From: Mumia flava
GTDB lineage: Bacteria > Actinomycetota > Actinomycetes > Propionibacteriales > Nocardioidaceae
NCBI RefSeq assembly: GCF_002797495.1
Contig: NZ_PGEZ01000004.1
Coordinates: 1 to 64,000 of the forward strand
Direction of reading: 5' to 3'
DNA length: 64,000 nucleotides
Shown here: one piece after another, positions 17,039-25,060 of the stretch
Layout of the letters: the number at the start of each line of letters is the position of its first letter
Position numbering within the stretch: position 1 is the stretch's first letter
The notes under the pieces: model-generated
Seen by the model: the letters and a program-made list of their open reading frames with translations, nothing else
Databases searched by the model: none
Told to the model about the DNA's origin: nothing
Translations under genes and position numbers: made by a program

Positions 17039-17647
17039 GTGGACACCGACACCCTCTGGAAGCACACCGACCAGCGCCGGCACGAGATCGTCACCCTGCT
17101 GCGCGACCTGCGGCCCGAGGAGTGGGACCGCCCGTCGCTGTGCGAGGGGTGGACGGTCCGTGACGTGGCCGCCCACCTGTCGCTCGCCGAGACCGCTGCC
17201 GGACGCGCCGCGATCGAGATCGTCCGTGCCCGAGGAAGCCTCAACCGGATGATCCACGACACCGCCGTACGCCGCGCCGCGACGTGGTCCGACTCCGCGG
17301 TGATCGACGCCGTCGAGGCGACGATCGGCACGCACCGGCACGCGATCGGCGTCACCGACCAGGAGCCGCTGCTCGACGCGCTCGTCCACGGCGCCGACAT
17401 CGCCGTCCCGCTCGGACGCGCGCTGCCGATGGCCCCCGACGCAGCCGCCGTCGCGGCGACCCGCGTGTGGTCGTTCGGACGCCGGATGTCCTCGGCGTTC
17501 CGGGCCCAGCCGCGCTCGTTCGCCGACGGCCGCCGCCTGGTCGCCACCGACGTCGACTGGTCCGCGGGTCAGGGCCCCGACCTGCGGGCGCCGATCGAGC
17601 AGATCCTGCTGCTCCTCACGGGCCGTCCGGTTGGCCTGCCGGCCTGA
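17039..17647 (+). CDS. Maleylpyruvate-isomerase-family mycothiol-dependent enzyme
   Basis: A protein of about 202 residues with the DinB-like helical fold of the mycothiol-dependent maleylpyruvate isomerase family: RRHEIVTLLRDLRPEEWDRPSLCEGWTVRDVAAHL gives the typical CEGW-V-D---H signature, with the first metal His in AAHLSLAE; further His residues follow in HRHAIG and LVHGAD. GTG 17039 has a GGAG 8 bases upstream; a GTG at 17030 overlapping the TetR stop by GTGA would add three residues. The 3' end overlaps the facing acetyltransferase gene by 32 bases. Confidence 0.8.
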   Translation: MDTDTLWKHTDQRRHEIVTLLRDLRPEEWDRPSLCEGWTVRDVAAHLSLAETAAGRAAIEIVRARGSLNRMIHDTAVRRAATWSDSAVIDAVEATIGTHRHAIGVTDQEPLLDALVHGADIAVPLGRALPMAPDAAAVAATRVWSFGRRMSSAFRAQPRSFADGRRLVATDVDWSAGQGPDLRAPIEQILLLLTGRPVGLPA

Positions 17648-18230
17648 CCGTCCGGATCACGCGTGCCGGTGCGCCGGCGGCGACGGAGAACGCCGGCAGG
17701 TCACGGGTCACCACGGAGTTCGCACCCACGACGCACCGCCGCCCGATCGTCACGCCGCTGGTGACGACGACGTTCGCGCCCAGCCAGGTGTTGTCACCGA
17801 CGATCGTCGGCCCGCGCGAGGTGAATCCCTGCCACGGCACCGGCAGCTCGGGGTCGTCGAAGCGGTGGTCGGAGTCGGTCACGAGACAGCCGTTCGCGAG
17901 CATGCAGTGCGGGCCGATCTCGACGCGGTGCGACGCTGCCAGCATCACGCCGACGTTGAGGAACGAACCCTCCCCCACGGTGATCCGCGCGTCGGGTCCG
18001 CCGGTGATCCACACCCACGGCTCGAGCAGGACGTCCGGGCCGAGCTCGAGCCGTCCGTCGCGCAGCATCTCGAGCGCCTCGCCCAGCACCGGGCCGCGGG
18101 CGTACGCGCGCCTGCGGGCCAGCTCGGCGGTCAGCCTCAGGCGGTTCCACGGTCGGCGTGCCCGCCCGTACCACCGGTGCTTCACCCACCAGGTCCGGGC
18201 CAGGTCGAGCGGGGCGTCCGAGCCCGTCAC
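17616..18230 (-). CDS. Left-handed beta-helix (hexapeptide) acetyltransferase
   Basis: A 204-residue protein with hexapeptide repeats ([LIV]GxxxxI-type turns) through RITVGEGSFLNVGVMLAASHRVEIGPHCMLANGC and continuing to VTIGRRCVVGANSVVTRDLPAFSVAAGAPARVI, the hallmark of maltose/galactoside-type O-acetyltransferases. The catalytic His candidate is in DSDHRFDD. It starts at GTG 18230 with a GTGA overlap on the upstream MpaB-family gene, so the two form an operon. Acceptor unknown; a sugar or surface glycan is plausible. Confidence 0.88.
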   Translation of the reverse strand: MTGSDAPLDLARTWWVKHRWYGRARRPWNRLRLTAELARRRAYARGPVLGEALEMLRDGRLELGPDVLLEPWVWITGGPDARITVGEGSFLNVGVMLAASHRVEIGPHCMLANGCLVTDSDHRFDDPELPVPWQGFTSRGPTIVGDNTWLGANVVVTSGVTIGRRCVVGANSVVTRDLPAFSVAAGAPARVIRTVRPAGQPDGP

Positions 18231-19123
18231 TCGAGGTGCGTCCCGAGGTCGTCGAGGCGGTAGCCGCCCGGCAGGTAGGTCCGGACCGAGCCCGTGTCGA
18301 TCGGCCGCTTGGGACGACGCCGCGCGGGCGCGTGCCGTAGGAGCCGCCCGCGCAGCCGCAGCGCGCCCCGCGAGAGCGCGATCACGACCCGCGGCGGGTC
18401 GTCGTAGCGGAACGCCGCGCGGACGTGGTCGTCCATCACCGCTCGGCTGAAGATCTCGACACCTCGCCGCAGCGCCTTCGGGTAGAACGAGCAGAACAGC
18501 TCGAGCGTCGCGTCCGCAACCGCGCGGGCGCCCGGGTCGTACCCGAACCGCTCCCGCTCGTAGTCGTCGAGCAGCGCCTCGAAGTCCTCGTACGTCTCCG
18601 GGATGTCGCGGATCCCCATCAGCTCGCCCATCCGGCGGTACGACAGCACCGCGGCGTCGATCTCGGTCCGGGTCGAGTCGCGGTAGCCGTAGTCGCGGAT
18701 CCACCGGATCGGCGTGACCACGAAGGTCGAGAGCACGTACCGCATGTCGTCGTTGCTGATGTCGTACGAGCCGTGCATGCGGTTCATCCGGCGGACGGCG
18801 GTGCGCCCGTCGGGCGACTCGAGCCCGTCCTCGACGATCGCGTCGAGGATGAGGACGGTGTCGTCGTGCCGCTTCTGGGTCGCCGCGGTGAACTCGCGCG
18901 TCTCGGCGAGCAGACGTCCGATCGACGGCACCGCGAACGTCCGGAACAGCGCGAAGCTCAGCGACTGCTGGAGGTCCCACGGGAACTCGTAGCGGGCCAC
19001 GATCCGGCTGATCTCTTCGTACTGCGTCTCGGGGTCCATCGTCGCGATCACCCGCTGCCAGGCGTCCCGGCGGCGGGCGTCGCGTCGCGAGAGGGTCGGC
19101 CGCGCTTCTGCGGTGGCGCTCAT
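18227..19123 (-). CDS. MpaB-family (DUF2236) oxygenase-like protein
   Basis: A 298-residue protein of the DUF2236/MpaB family, which includes the rubber-cleaving Lcp oxygenases and the fungal MpaB. Typical segments are RIVARYEFPWDLQQSLSFALFRTFAVPSI, NRMHGSYDISNDDMRYVLSTFVVTPIRWI and a Tyr/Arg-rich YRRMGELMGIRDIPET. Heme ligation in Lcp involves a His in this fold; HGSYDISND contains the matching His. Substrate unknown. ATG 19123 lies 6 bases after TAGCGT. Overlaps the acetyltransferase start by 4 bases. Confidence 0.85.
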   Translation of the reverse strand: MSATAEARPTLSRRDARRRDAWQRVIATMDPETQYEEISRIVARYEFPWDLQQSLSFALFRTFAVPSIGRLLAETREFTAATQKRHDDTVLILDAIVEDGLESPDGRTAVRRMNRMHGSYDISNDDMRYVLSTFVVTPIRWIRDYGYRDSTRTEIDAAVLSYRRMGELMGIRDIPETYEDFEALLDDYERERFGYDPGARAVADATLELFCSFYPKALRRGVEIFSRAVMDDHVRAAFRYDDPPRVVIALSRGALRLRGRLLRHAPARRRPKRPIDTGSVRTYLPGGYRLDDLGTHLE

Positions 19124-19129
19124 GCCGGG

Positions 19130-19135
19130 ACGCTA
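19130..19135 (-). promoter_or_regulatory. Leaderless -10 element of the MpaB-acetyltransferase operon
   Basis: TAGCGT ends 6 bases before the ATG at 19123. Confidence 0.55.
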
Positions 19136-19209
19136 CCACCGTGACACCGACACTGTCACCATCCTTCCGTCGGCGGGACCGGTCTCCGTCGCCCGGCCCG
19201 CGCCTGCAC

Positions 19210-19215
19210 TACCGT
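19210..19215 (+). promoter_or_regulatory. Leaderless -10 element of the 19223 gene
   Basis: TACCGT ends 7 bases before GTG 19223; a GGAGG also lies just upstream of the in-frame ATG 19226, so leadered translation is equally possible. Confidence 0.4.
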
Positions 19216-19222
19216 CGGAGGG

Positions 19223-20140
19223 GTGATGTCCGCACTGCCGTCGCTGCACGTCGTCGACGACGCCACGAGTCTCGACACGACCGATCCCGGACCTCAGGCA
19301 CCGAGCCTGCTCGCCCGGCGCGCCGAGGCCCACCGCGTACGCGCGGCAGCGCAGCACGGACCGTTCGCCGCGTTCGGGCCGCTCGGGCCGCTCGCGGTCC
19401 GCGACGCCGACGTCCCGGCCCTCGTACGAGCGCTGCCCGAGGCAGACCCTGACGACGACGCTGCTCCGCTCGACGTCACCGTCGTCGTGAGCGGTGGCGC
19501 CGGCGCGATCGAGCCCGCCGCACGCTGGGCCGAGCGTGCCTCCGGCCTGCGGCTGCGTGGTCTGCTCGCGAGCGTCCGCGACCTCGACGACCTGGCACGC
19601 GGTGCCCACCGGATCGCGGCGATGGTGCAGATGCTCGGGGCCGACGCGGTGATCGACGACGACGTGGTCGTCGAGGTCGCGCTGCCCCTGGACGCACGAG
19701 GACCGGCCGGCGCACGCTGGGAGCACGCCCTCGACACCCTCGCCCTCGAGGACCTGCGGCTGGCGCTGCGGACGGGCGGGGCCTGGTCCGAGGCACCCGA
19801 CCCGACCACCCTGGCCGCCGCGATCGGCGAGGCCCTGGACCGCGAGATCGCCTTCGTCTGCCACGGAGGCCTCGAAGGGGCGGTCGGGACGTCCGGCCCG
19901 GGAGCCGGGTACGGCTTCGCGGACGTGCTGCTCGCGACCCGGGCGAGCCTGGACGGTGCTGCTCCGGACGAGGTCGCGGCGCGGCTGACCGAGCAACGCA
20001 CGCTCGAGAGCACGCGCGCCGAGCTCGACGCGATCGGCGCGGCCGGTGTCGGCTCCGCCGCGCGGTGGTTCAGCGGCTTCTCGTCGGTCGACGTGGACGC
20101 CACGGTCGCCGACCTGGCCGCCGTCGGCCTGGGCGGCTGA
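19223..20140 (+). CDS. Protein of unknown function, 305 residues
   Basis: I do not recognise this protein. It is Ala/Asp-rich, has no signal peptide or membrane segment, and reads as a soluble alpha/beta protein: LDVTVVVSGGAGAIEPAARWAERASGLRLRGLLASVRDLDDL alternates predicted strands and helices, in the style of a TIM-barrel or related fold, and VVVEVALPLD and AFVCHGGLEGAVGTSGPGAGYGFADVLLATRA look like further strand-loop units. Codon use matches the neighbours. Start GTG 19223 or ATG 19226. It is divergent from the MpaB operon and converges on a hydrolase gene. Confidence 0.75.
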   Translation: MMSALPSLHVVDDATSLDTTDPGPQAPSLLARRAEAHRVRAAAQHGPFAAFGPLGPLAVRDADVPALVRALPEADPDDDAAPLDVTVVVSGGAGAIEPAARWAERASGLRLRGLLASVRDLDDLARGAHRIAAMVQMLGADAVIDDDVVVEVALPLDARGPAGARWEHALDTLALEDLRLALRTGGAWSEAPDPTTLAAAIGEALDREIAFVCHGGLEGAVGTSGPGAGYGFADVLLATRASLDGAAPDEVAARLTEQRTLESTRAELDAIGAAGVGSAARWFSGFSSVDVDATVADLAAVGLGG

Positions 20141-20159
20141 CCGGGTCGCGGGCTCAGCC
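20135..20159. terminator. Hairpin at convergent gene ends
   Basis: GGCTGA (20135-20140, the end of one gene including its stop) pairs with TCAGCC (20154-20159, the end of the facing gene), with a GC-rich loop. The two stop codons themselves are the stem bases. Confidence 0.4.
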
Positions 20160-21173
20160 GGCGCGCAAGGCGTCGGTGACGAAACCCACGATCTCGCGGT
20201 GCGCACGCCCGGCGGCAGGCGAGATCCCCGGCAGGCTCAGGTAGCCGTGGACGGCGTTCGGGTAGTCGGTGAGCGTGGCCGAGCCGCCGCTGCGTCGCAG
20301 CGCCTCGGCGTACAGGGTCCCGTTGTCGCGCAGCGGATCGTGTCCCGCGATCTGGACGAGCGCCGGCACCGCTGCTCCCGCGAGGTCGCCGCGGATCGGC
20401 GACGCGGCCGAGGCCTGCGGGTCGGCGCCCGCGAGGTAGAGCGCGGAGTACGCACGCATGCTCGTCGACGTGAGCACCGGGGCGTCGGCGAACTCGACCT
20501 CCGACGGGTACTTCTCCTCCATCTCCGCTGCCGGGTAGACCAGCACCTGGCCCTGGAGCGTCGGCCCACCGGACCGCCCGGCGAGCTCGGCGACGACCGC
20601 CGCGAGATTGCCGCCGGCGCTGTCCCCCGCGACGACGATCCGGTCCGGGTCCCCACCCACCTCGGCGGCGTGGGTCGACACCCAGTCCAGCGCGGCCCAG
20701 GCGTCCAGCACCGCCGCGGGGTACGGGTGCTCGGGCGCGAGCCTGTAGGCGACCGACACCACCACGCAGCCGGCCTCCACCGCCAGGTGCGAGGACCACC
20801 ACTCGGACTGCTCCGGGTCCCCCATCACCCACCCGCCGCCGTGCAGCATGAGGACGACGCCGAGGGGCATCCTGCGCGGGCCGGACGGTTGGTAGACGCG
20901 CAGCCGAAGCGACACCGCCTCGGTCGTCGTCGCCTCCAGACCCGAGCCGCCCGGCACCTTGACCGGCGGCAGGTCGACGTGGACGTCATGGATCCGCGCC
21001 TGCGGGTGGGGGCGGCCGGAGACCAGGCGACGGGCGAGCGGGGTCGAGAGCAGGGCTGCCCTCTTGCCGCGCCGCGCCGCGATCTCGGCGTGCGGCACCT
21101 CGTGGATCGGCGTCGAGAGGCGGCCCTCGATGCGGGCGAACAGGCGGGTCCTCAGGGGAAGGCGATCGGCCAT
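20154..21173 (-). CDS. Alpha/beta hydrolase, hormone-sensitive-lipase family (esterase)
   Basis: A 339-residue serine esterase. The HSL-family oxyanion motif HGGGWVMGD and nucleophile elbow GDSAGGN are both present, followed by the catalytic Asp region (GHDPLRDNG) and His in NAVHGYLS. Length and the N-terminal cap are typical. ATG 21173 lies 7 bases after TAGTCT. Natural ester substrate is unknown. It is followed upstream by the FAD oxidase gene with ten bases between, but that hexamer suggests its own promoter. Confidence 0.88.
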   Translation of the reverse strand: MADRLPLRTRLFARIEGRLSTPIHEVPHAEIAARRGKRAALLSTPLARRLVSGRPHPQARIHDVHVDLPPVKVPGGSGLEATTTEAVSLRLRVYQPSGPRRMPLGVVLMLHGGGWVMGDPEQSEWWSSHLAVEAGCVVVSVAYRLAPEHPYPAAVLDAWAALDWVSTHAAEVGGDPDRIVVAGDSAGGNLAAVVAELAGRSGGPTLQGQVLVYPAAEMEEKYPSEVEFADAPVLTSTSMRAYSALYLAGADPQASAASPIRGDLAGAAVPALVQIAGHDPLRDNGTLYAEALRRSGGSATLTDYPNAVHGYLSLPGISPAAGRAHREIVGFVTDALRAG

Positions 21174-21180
21174 GGGCGAC

Positions 21181-21186
21181 AGACTA
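21181..21186 (-). promoter_or_regulatory. Leaderless -10 element of the esterase gene
   Basis: TAGTCT ends 7 bases before the ATG at 21173; it overlaps the stop region of the upstream FAD oxidase gene. Confidence 0.5.
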
Positions 21187-22560
21187 GAAGACCTTGCCCG
21201 GGTTCAGCAGCCCGAGGGGATCGAGCGCCTCCTTCAACGACCGGTGGACCGCGAGACCCACCGGACCGATCTCGCGGGCCAGCAGGTCGCGCTTGAGCAC
21301 CCCGACCCCGTGCTCACCGGTGATCGTGCCGCCGACATCGAGACCGAGCAGCATGATGTCGCGGAACGCCTCCTGGGCGCGCTCGGTCTCCTCGGGATCG
21401 TGCTCGTCGAAGATCACCGTCGGGTGGAAGTTGCCGTCGCCCGCGTGGCCGACCACACCGACCAGGACGTCGCGCTTCGCCGCGATCACCTCGATCCCCT
21501 CGACCAGGGCGGCGATCCGGTCCCGCGGGACGCACACGTCGTCGATCATCGTGGTGCCGATCCGCTCGAACGCCGTGAGGACCCCGCGCCGCGCGGCGAG
21601 CAGGGCGTCGGCCTCGGCAGGGTTGTCGGCGACGACGACGTCGAGCGCGCCCGCTGCACGCAGGACCTGCTCGATCTCCGCGATCTCGGCGGCACCGGCC
21701 GCTCCGCCCGCGTCGGACTGGGCCAGCACGAGCGCCCGGACCTCGGTGCCGAAGTCGAGCCCGAACGCCTCGTCGACGGCCCGCAGGCAGGTCGCGTCCA
21801 TCAGCTCGAGCAGACTGGGCACGACGGGCGACCGGACCACGGCGCTGACGCCGTCGGCTGCGTGGCGGACCTCGCCGAACGTCGCGGCCATCGTCACCGG
21901 GCGCGCAGCGGCACCCCGCAGCCGCAGGGTCGCCTCGGTGATCACGCCGAGCGTGCCCTCGGACCCGACGAACAGGCGCGCCAGGTCGTACCCGGCGACA
22001 CCCTTGACCGTACGCCGTCCCGTCCGCAGCACCTCGCCGCCGGCCAGCACCACCTCGAGCCCGAGGACGTAGTCGGTCGTGACGCCGTACTTCACGCAGC
22101 ACAAGCCGCCCGAGTTGGTCGCGAGGTTGCCGCCGATCGTGCAGAACTCCCACGACGACGGGTCGGGCGGGTAGAACATCCCGGCGTCCTCGACCGCTCG
22201 CGACAGGGTCGCGTTCATCACCCCGGGCTGGGTGACCACGAGGCGGTTCGCCGGGTCGATCTCCAGGATGCGGTCCATCTTCTCGAGCGCGACGACGATG
22301 CCGCCGGAGATCGCGTTGGCGGCACCCGACAGCCCGGAGCGCGCACCCTGGGCGACGACCGGCACCCGGTGCTCGGTCGCGATCCGCAGCGCCGTCGCCA
22401 CGTCGGAGGTGCTCCGTGCGAGGACGACCGCGTCCGGCGTGCCGGCGTCGCAGAACTGCGCGCGATCGGTGCGGTACGAAGCGAGCCGGTCGGGGTCGGT
22501 GAGCACCGCCGCCTCACCCAGCTCGCTGCGGAGCTGCTCGACGTGACGTGGGCCACTCAT
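21184..22560 (-). CDS. FAD-linked oxidase, GlcD/D-lactate dehydrogenase type
   Basis: A 458-residue flavoprotein oxidising a 2-hydroxy acid (glycolate or D-lactate class). The PP-loop FAD site is seen in VVAQGARSGLSGAANAISGG and FCTIGGNLATNSGGLCCVKYG, followed by GYDLARLFVGSEGTLGVITEA. The C-terminal cap has the metal/substrate motif HAGDGNFHP and ends GLLNPGKVF, as in GlcD. It is divergent from an AsnC/Lrp regulator with 53 bases between; that regulator likely controls it. Exact substrate not readable. Confidence 0.88.
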   Translation of the reverse strand: MSGPRHVEQLRSELGEAAVLTDPDRLASYRTDRAQFCDAGTPDAVVLARSTSDVATALRIATEHRVPVVAQGARSGLSGAANAISGGIVVALEKMDRILEIDPANRLVVTQPGVMNATLSRAVEDAGMFYPPDPSSWEFCTIGGNLATNSGGLCCVKYGVTTDYVLGLEVVLAGGEVLRTGRRTVKGVAGYDLARLFVGSEGTLGVITEATLRLRGAAARPVTMAATFGEVRHAADGVSAVVRSPVVPSLLELMDATCLRAVDEAFGLDFGTEVRALVLAQSDAGGAAGAAEIAEIEQVLRAAGALDVVVADNPAEADALLAARRGVLTAFERIGTTMIDDVCVPRDRIAALVEGIEVIAAKRDVLVGVVGHAGDGNFHPTVIFDEHDPEETERAQEAFRDIMLLGLDVGGTITGEHGVGVLKRDLLAREIGPVGLAVHRSLKEALDPLGLLNPGKVF

Positions 22561-22566
22561 GGGCAC

Positions 22567-22572
22567 ACAGTA
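22567..22572 (-). promoter_or_regulatory. Leaderless -10 element of the FAD oxidase gene
   Basis: TACTGT ends 6 bases before the ATG at 22560. Confidence 0.55.
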
Positions 22573-22600
22573 CGTGCGGGCGGGCCGGGTCGCCACGCCC

Positions 22601-22606
22601 TACGAT
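22601..22606 (+). promoter_or_regulatory. Leaderless -10 element of the AsnC/Lrp gene
   Basis: TACGAT ends 7 bases before the ATG at 22614. It faces away from the FAD oxidase -10 with 28 bases between, so the two promoters must share or overlap their -35 regions. Confidence 0.5.
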
Positions 22607-22613
22607 GCTCGGG

Positions 22614-23108
22614 ATGGACGCACCGATCGACGACCTGGACGGCCGGATCATCGCGCTCTTCCTCGCCGAGCCGAAGATCGGCGTGCTGGAGGCCTCCCGA
22701 CGCCTGCACGTCGCGCGGGCCACGGTCCAGTCGCGCCTCGACCGGCTGACCGAGCGCGGGATCATCACCTCGTGGGCCCCCCGGATCGAGCCGGCCGCCC
22801 TCGGATACCCGGTGACCGCGTTCCTGACGCTGGAGGTACGCCAGGGCGAGGGTCGCGCCCCGGTCGCCGAGGACCTCGCCGCGATCCCCGAGGTCCTCGA
22901 GGCGTGCACGATCACCGGCAGCGGCGACCTGTGGTGCCGCGTCGTCGCACGTTCGAACGCCGACCTCCAACGTGTCCTCGACGCCGTCGTCACCGCGTCC
23001 GGTGTCGTCCGGGTCGCGACCGTCATCGCGCTCCAGACCGAGCTCCCACCCCGGATCGGGCCGCTCGTCGCGGCTGCGGAGAGCGACACCGGCTCGAGCG
23101 GCGACTGA
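22614..23108 (+). CDS. AsnC/Lrp-family transcriptional regulator
   Basis: A 164-residue feast/famine regulator: a winged helix at the N-terminus (DDLDGRIIALFLAEPKIGVLEASRRLHVARATVQSRLDRL) and a RAM ligand domain (CTITGSGDLWCRVVARSNADLQRVLDAV). The G-x-x-D in TGSGDLWC is the usual effector loop. It is divergent from the FAD-linked oxidase, which suggests it senses a substrate or product such as lactate or an amino acid. ATG 22614 follows a TACGAT hexamer by 7 bases. Confidence 0.88.
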   Translation: MDAPIDDLDGRIIALFLAEPKIGVLEASRRLHVARATVQSRLDRLTERGIITSWAPRIEPAALGYPVTAFLTLEVRQGEGRAPVAEDLAAIPEVLEACTITGSGDLWCRVVARSNADLQRVLDAVVTASGVVRVATVIALQTELPPRIGPLVAAAESDTGSSGD

Positions 23109-23136
23109 GCCCGTCGAGATCACCGCGGGAGGCAGC

Positions 23137-23226
23137 GGGTCTCGATCGTCGCTCCGCTCCACCTCGACCGACGAAGGCGAGGGCCCGACCGACGAAGGCA
23201 GCGGGTCTCGATCGTCGCTCCGCTCC
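23137..23226. repeat. REP-like repeat, two copies between convergent genes
   Basis: The core GGGTCTCGATCGTCGCTCC followed by GCTC occurs at 23137-23159 and 23203-23225 inside a 30-bp exact direct repeat (23131-23160 and 23197-23226). A close relative follows the M23 peptidase stop at 56874. Both places are between facing gene ends, as for REP elements in related actinobacteria. Confidence 0.75.
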
Positions 23227-23227
23227 G

Positions 23228-25060
23228 TCAGGCCGACGGGCGGGTCGCCCAGTCCCGCAGGGTCTCGATCCTCCGCGTGAGGTCGTCCACCGAGGCGCTC
23301 GCGGAGGGAGGCCCGCCGCAGACCTCGCGCAGCTTCGTGTGAGTCACCCCGTGCGGCTGGCCGGTCCGGTGGTGCCACGCTCCGACGAGGGCGTTGAGCT
23401 CCCGTCGCAGCACGGCCCGGCGCTTGTGTGTCGACTCCTCACCCGATCCCGCGCCATCGCCCGCACCGTCGTCGGAACCACCGCCGCCGGAACCACCGCC
23501 CTCGGAACCGCCGTCGGAACCGCCGCCGTCGGAACCGCCGCGTGAGCGCTCCGCCGCACGTCGTGACCGCGCGTGCCGCAGCAGCTCGCGCACCTGGTCC
23601 GGCTCCAGCAGGCCGGGGATCCCGAGGAAGTCCATCTCCTCCTCGGAGCCGACCGCGACCTCGCCCTCGTGACCGAACTCGCCGCCGTCGTAGAGCACCC
23701 GGTCGAACGACGCCGCGCTGTCCAGCGCCTCGAAGTCGAACTCCTCGAGATCGGCCGTCGACTCCGTGGCCTGCGCGGCCGCGATCAGCTCGTCGTCGAG
23801 CGCGGCCGGGTCGTCGTCGTCCGACGGCCGCCCGAGGACGTGGTCGCGCTGCACCTCGAGCTCGGAGGCCAGCCCGAGCAGGCGCGGCACGCTCGGCACG
23901 AACACGGTCGCGGTCTCACCGCGTCGCCTCGCACGCACGAACCGGCCGACCGCCTGGGCGAAGAACAGCGGCGTCGACGTCGTGGTCGCGTACACCCCGA
24001 CGGCCAGCCGGGGCACGTCGACGCCCTCGCTGACCATCCGGACCGCGATCATCCAGCGATCGTCGGACTCGGCGAACGCGCTGATCCGTGCGCTCGACTC
24101 CTTCTCGTCCGACAGGACCAGCGTCGGCGACGTCCCGGTCACCTCGCGCAGGATCTTCGCGTACGCACGGGCGGCGTTCTGGTCGGTCGCGATCACCAGC
24201 CCGCCGGCGTCGGGCACGTGCCGCCGAACCTCCGAGAGGCGCCGGTCGGCCGCCGCCAGGACCGAGGGGACCCACGAGCCCTTCGGGTCGAGCGCGGTGC
24301 GCAGCGCCTGGGCGGTGAGGTCGGTCGTCATGGGCTCACCGAGCCGCGCCGCCACCTCGTCGCCGGCGCGGGTGCGCCATCGCAGGTCGCCGGAGTACGC
24401 CATGAACAGGACGGGCCGTACGACACCGTCCGCGAGCGCCTCGGCGTAGCCGTAGGAGAAGTCGGCGACGCTGCGCGAGATCCCGTCGCTGCCCGGGGCG
24501 TACCCGACGAACGGGATCGGGTTGGCGTCGGAGCGGAAGGGGGTGCCGGTCAGCGCGACCCGCCGTACGGCCGGCTCGAACGCCTCGCGCACGGCCTCGC
24601 CCCACGACAGCGCGTCGCCGGCGTGGTGCACCTCGTCGAGGATCACCAGGGTGCGGAACCGCTCGGTCCGCAGCCGGTGAGCCGTCGGGTTCGTCGCCAC
24701 CCCGGCGTAGGTGAGCGCGTAGCCGCGGAAGTCCTTCGCCAGCGCACCCCCGCGTCCGGTCACCGTCGGGTCGAGCGGGATCCCGGCGCGCGCGCCCGCC
24801 TCGGCCCACTGCGTCTTCAGGTGGTCGGTCGGAGCGACCACGACGACGCGCTCGATCACGCGCGCCTCGAGGAGGCGTCCGGCGAGGGTCAGCGCGAAGG
24901 TGGTCTTGCCCGCCCCGGGGGTCGCGACCGTGAGGAAGTCGCGCGGGGAGGTCTCGGCGTACGTGGTGAGTGCGTCGGCCTGCCAGGCGCGCAGCTTCGG
25001 GGCGGTACCCCAGGCGGCGCGATCCGGGTAGGCCGGCGGCAGATGTGCGGCCCCTGACAT
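23228..25060 (-). CDS. SF2 DEAD/DEAH-box helicase
   Basis: A 610-residue superfamily 2 helicase. Visible motifs: Q-like LRAWQADAL, motif I TPGAGKTTFAL (Walker A), motif Ia VVVAPTDHLKTQW, motif II DEVHH, motif III LTGTPFRSD, motif V region VRMVSEGVDVPRLAV and motif VI AQAVGRFVRARR. After the ATPase core comes a Gly/Ser/Asp repeat linker (about residues 500-545) and a conserved C-terminal helical module with HHRTGQPHGVTHTKLREVCGG. ATG 25060 overlaps the protease stop as TGATG. Nucleic acid substrate unknown; the family is near-universal beside DUF3039 in actinobacteria. Confidence 0.88.
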   Translation of the reverse strand: MSGAAHLPPAYPDRAAWGTAPKLRAWQADALTTYAETSPRDFLTVATPGAGKTTFALTLAGRLLEARVIERVVVVAPTDHLKTQWAEAGARAGIPLDPTVTGRGGALAKDFRGYALTYAGVATNPTAHRLRTERFRTLVILDEVHHAGDALSWGEAVREAFEPAVRRVALTGTPFRSDANPIPFVGYAPGSDGISRSVADFSYGYAEALADGVVRPVLFMAYSGDLRWRTRAGDEVAARLGEPMTTDLTAQALRTALDPKGSWVPSVLAAADRRLSEVRRHVPDAGGLVIATDQNAARAYAKILREVTGTSPTLVLSDEKESSARISAFAESDDRWMIAVRMVSEGVDVPRLAVGVYATTTSTPLFFAQAVGRFVRARRRGETATVFVPSVPRLLGLASELEVQRDHVLGRPSDDDDPAALDDELIAAAQATESTADLEEFDFEALDSAASFDRVLYDGGEFGHEGEVAVGSEEEMDFLGIPGLLEPDQVRELLRHARSRRAAERSRGGSDGGGSDGGSEGGGSGGGGSDDGAGDGAGSGEESTHKRRAVLRRELNALVGAWHHRTGQPHGVTHTKLREVCGGPPSASASVDDLTRRIETLRDWATRPSA

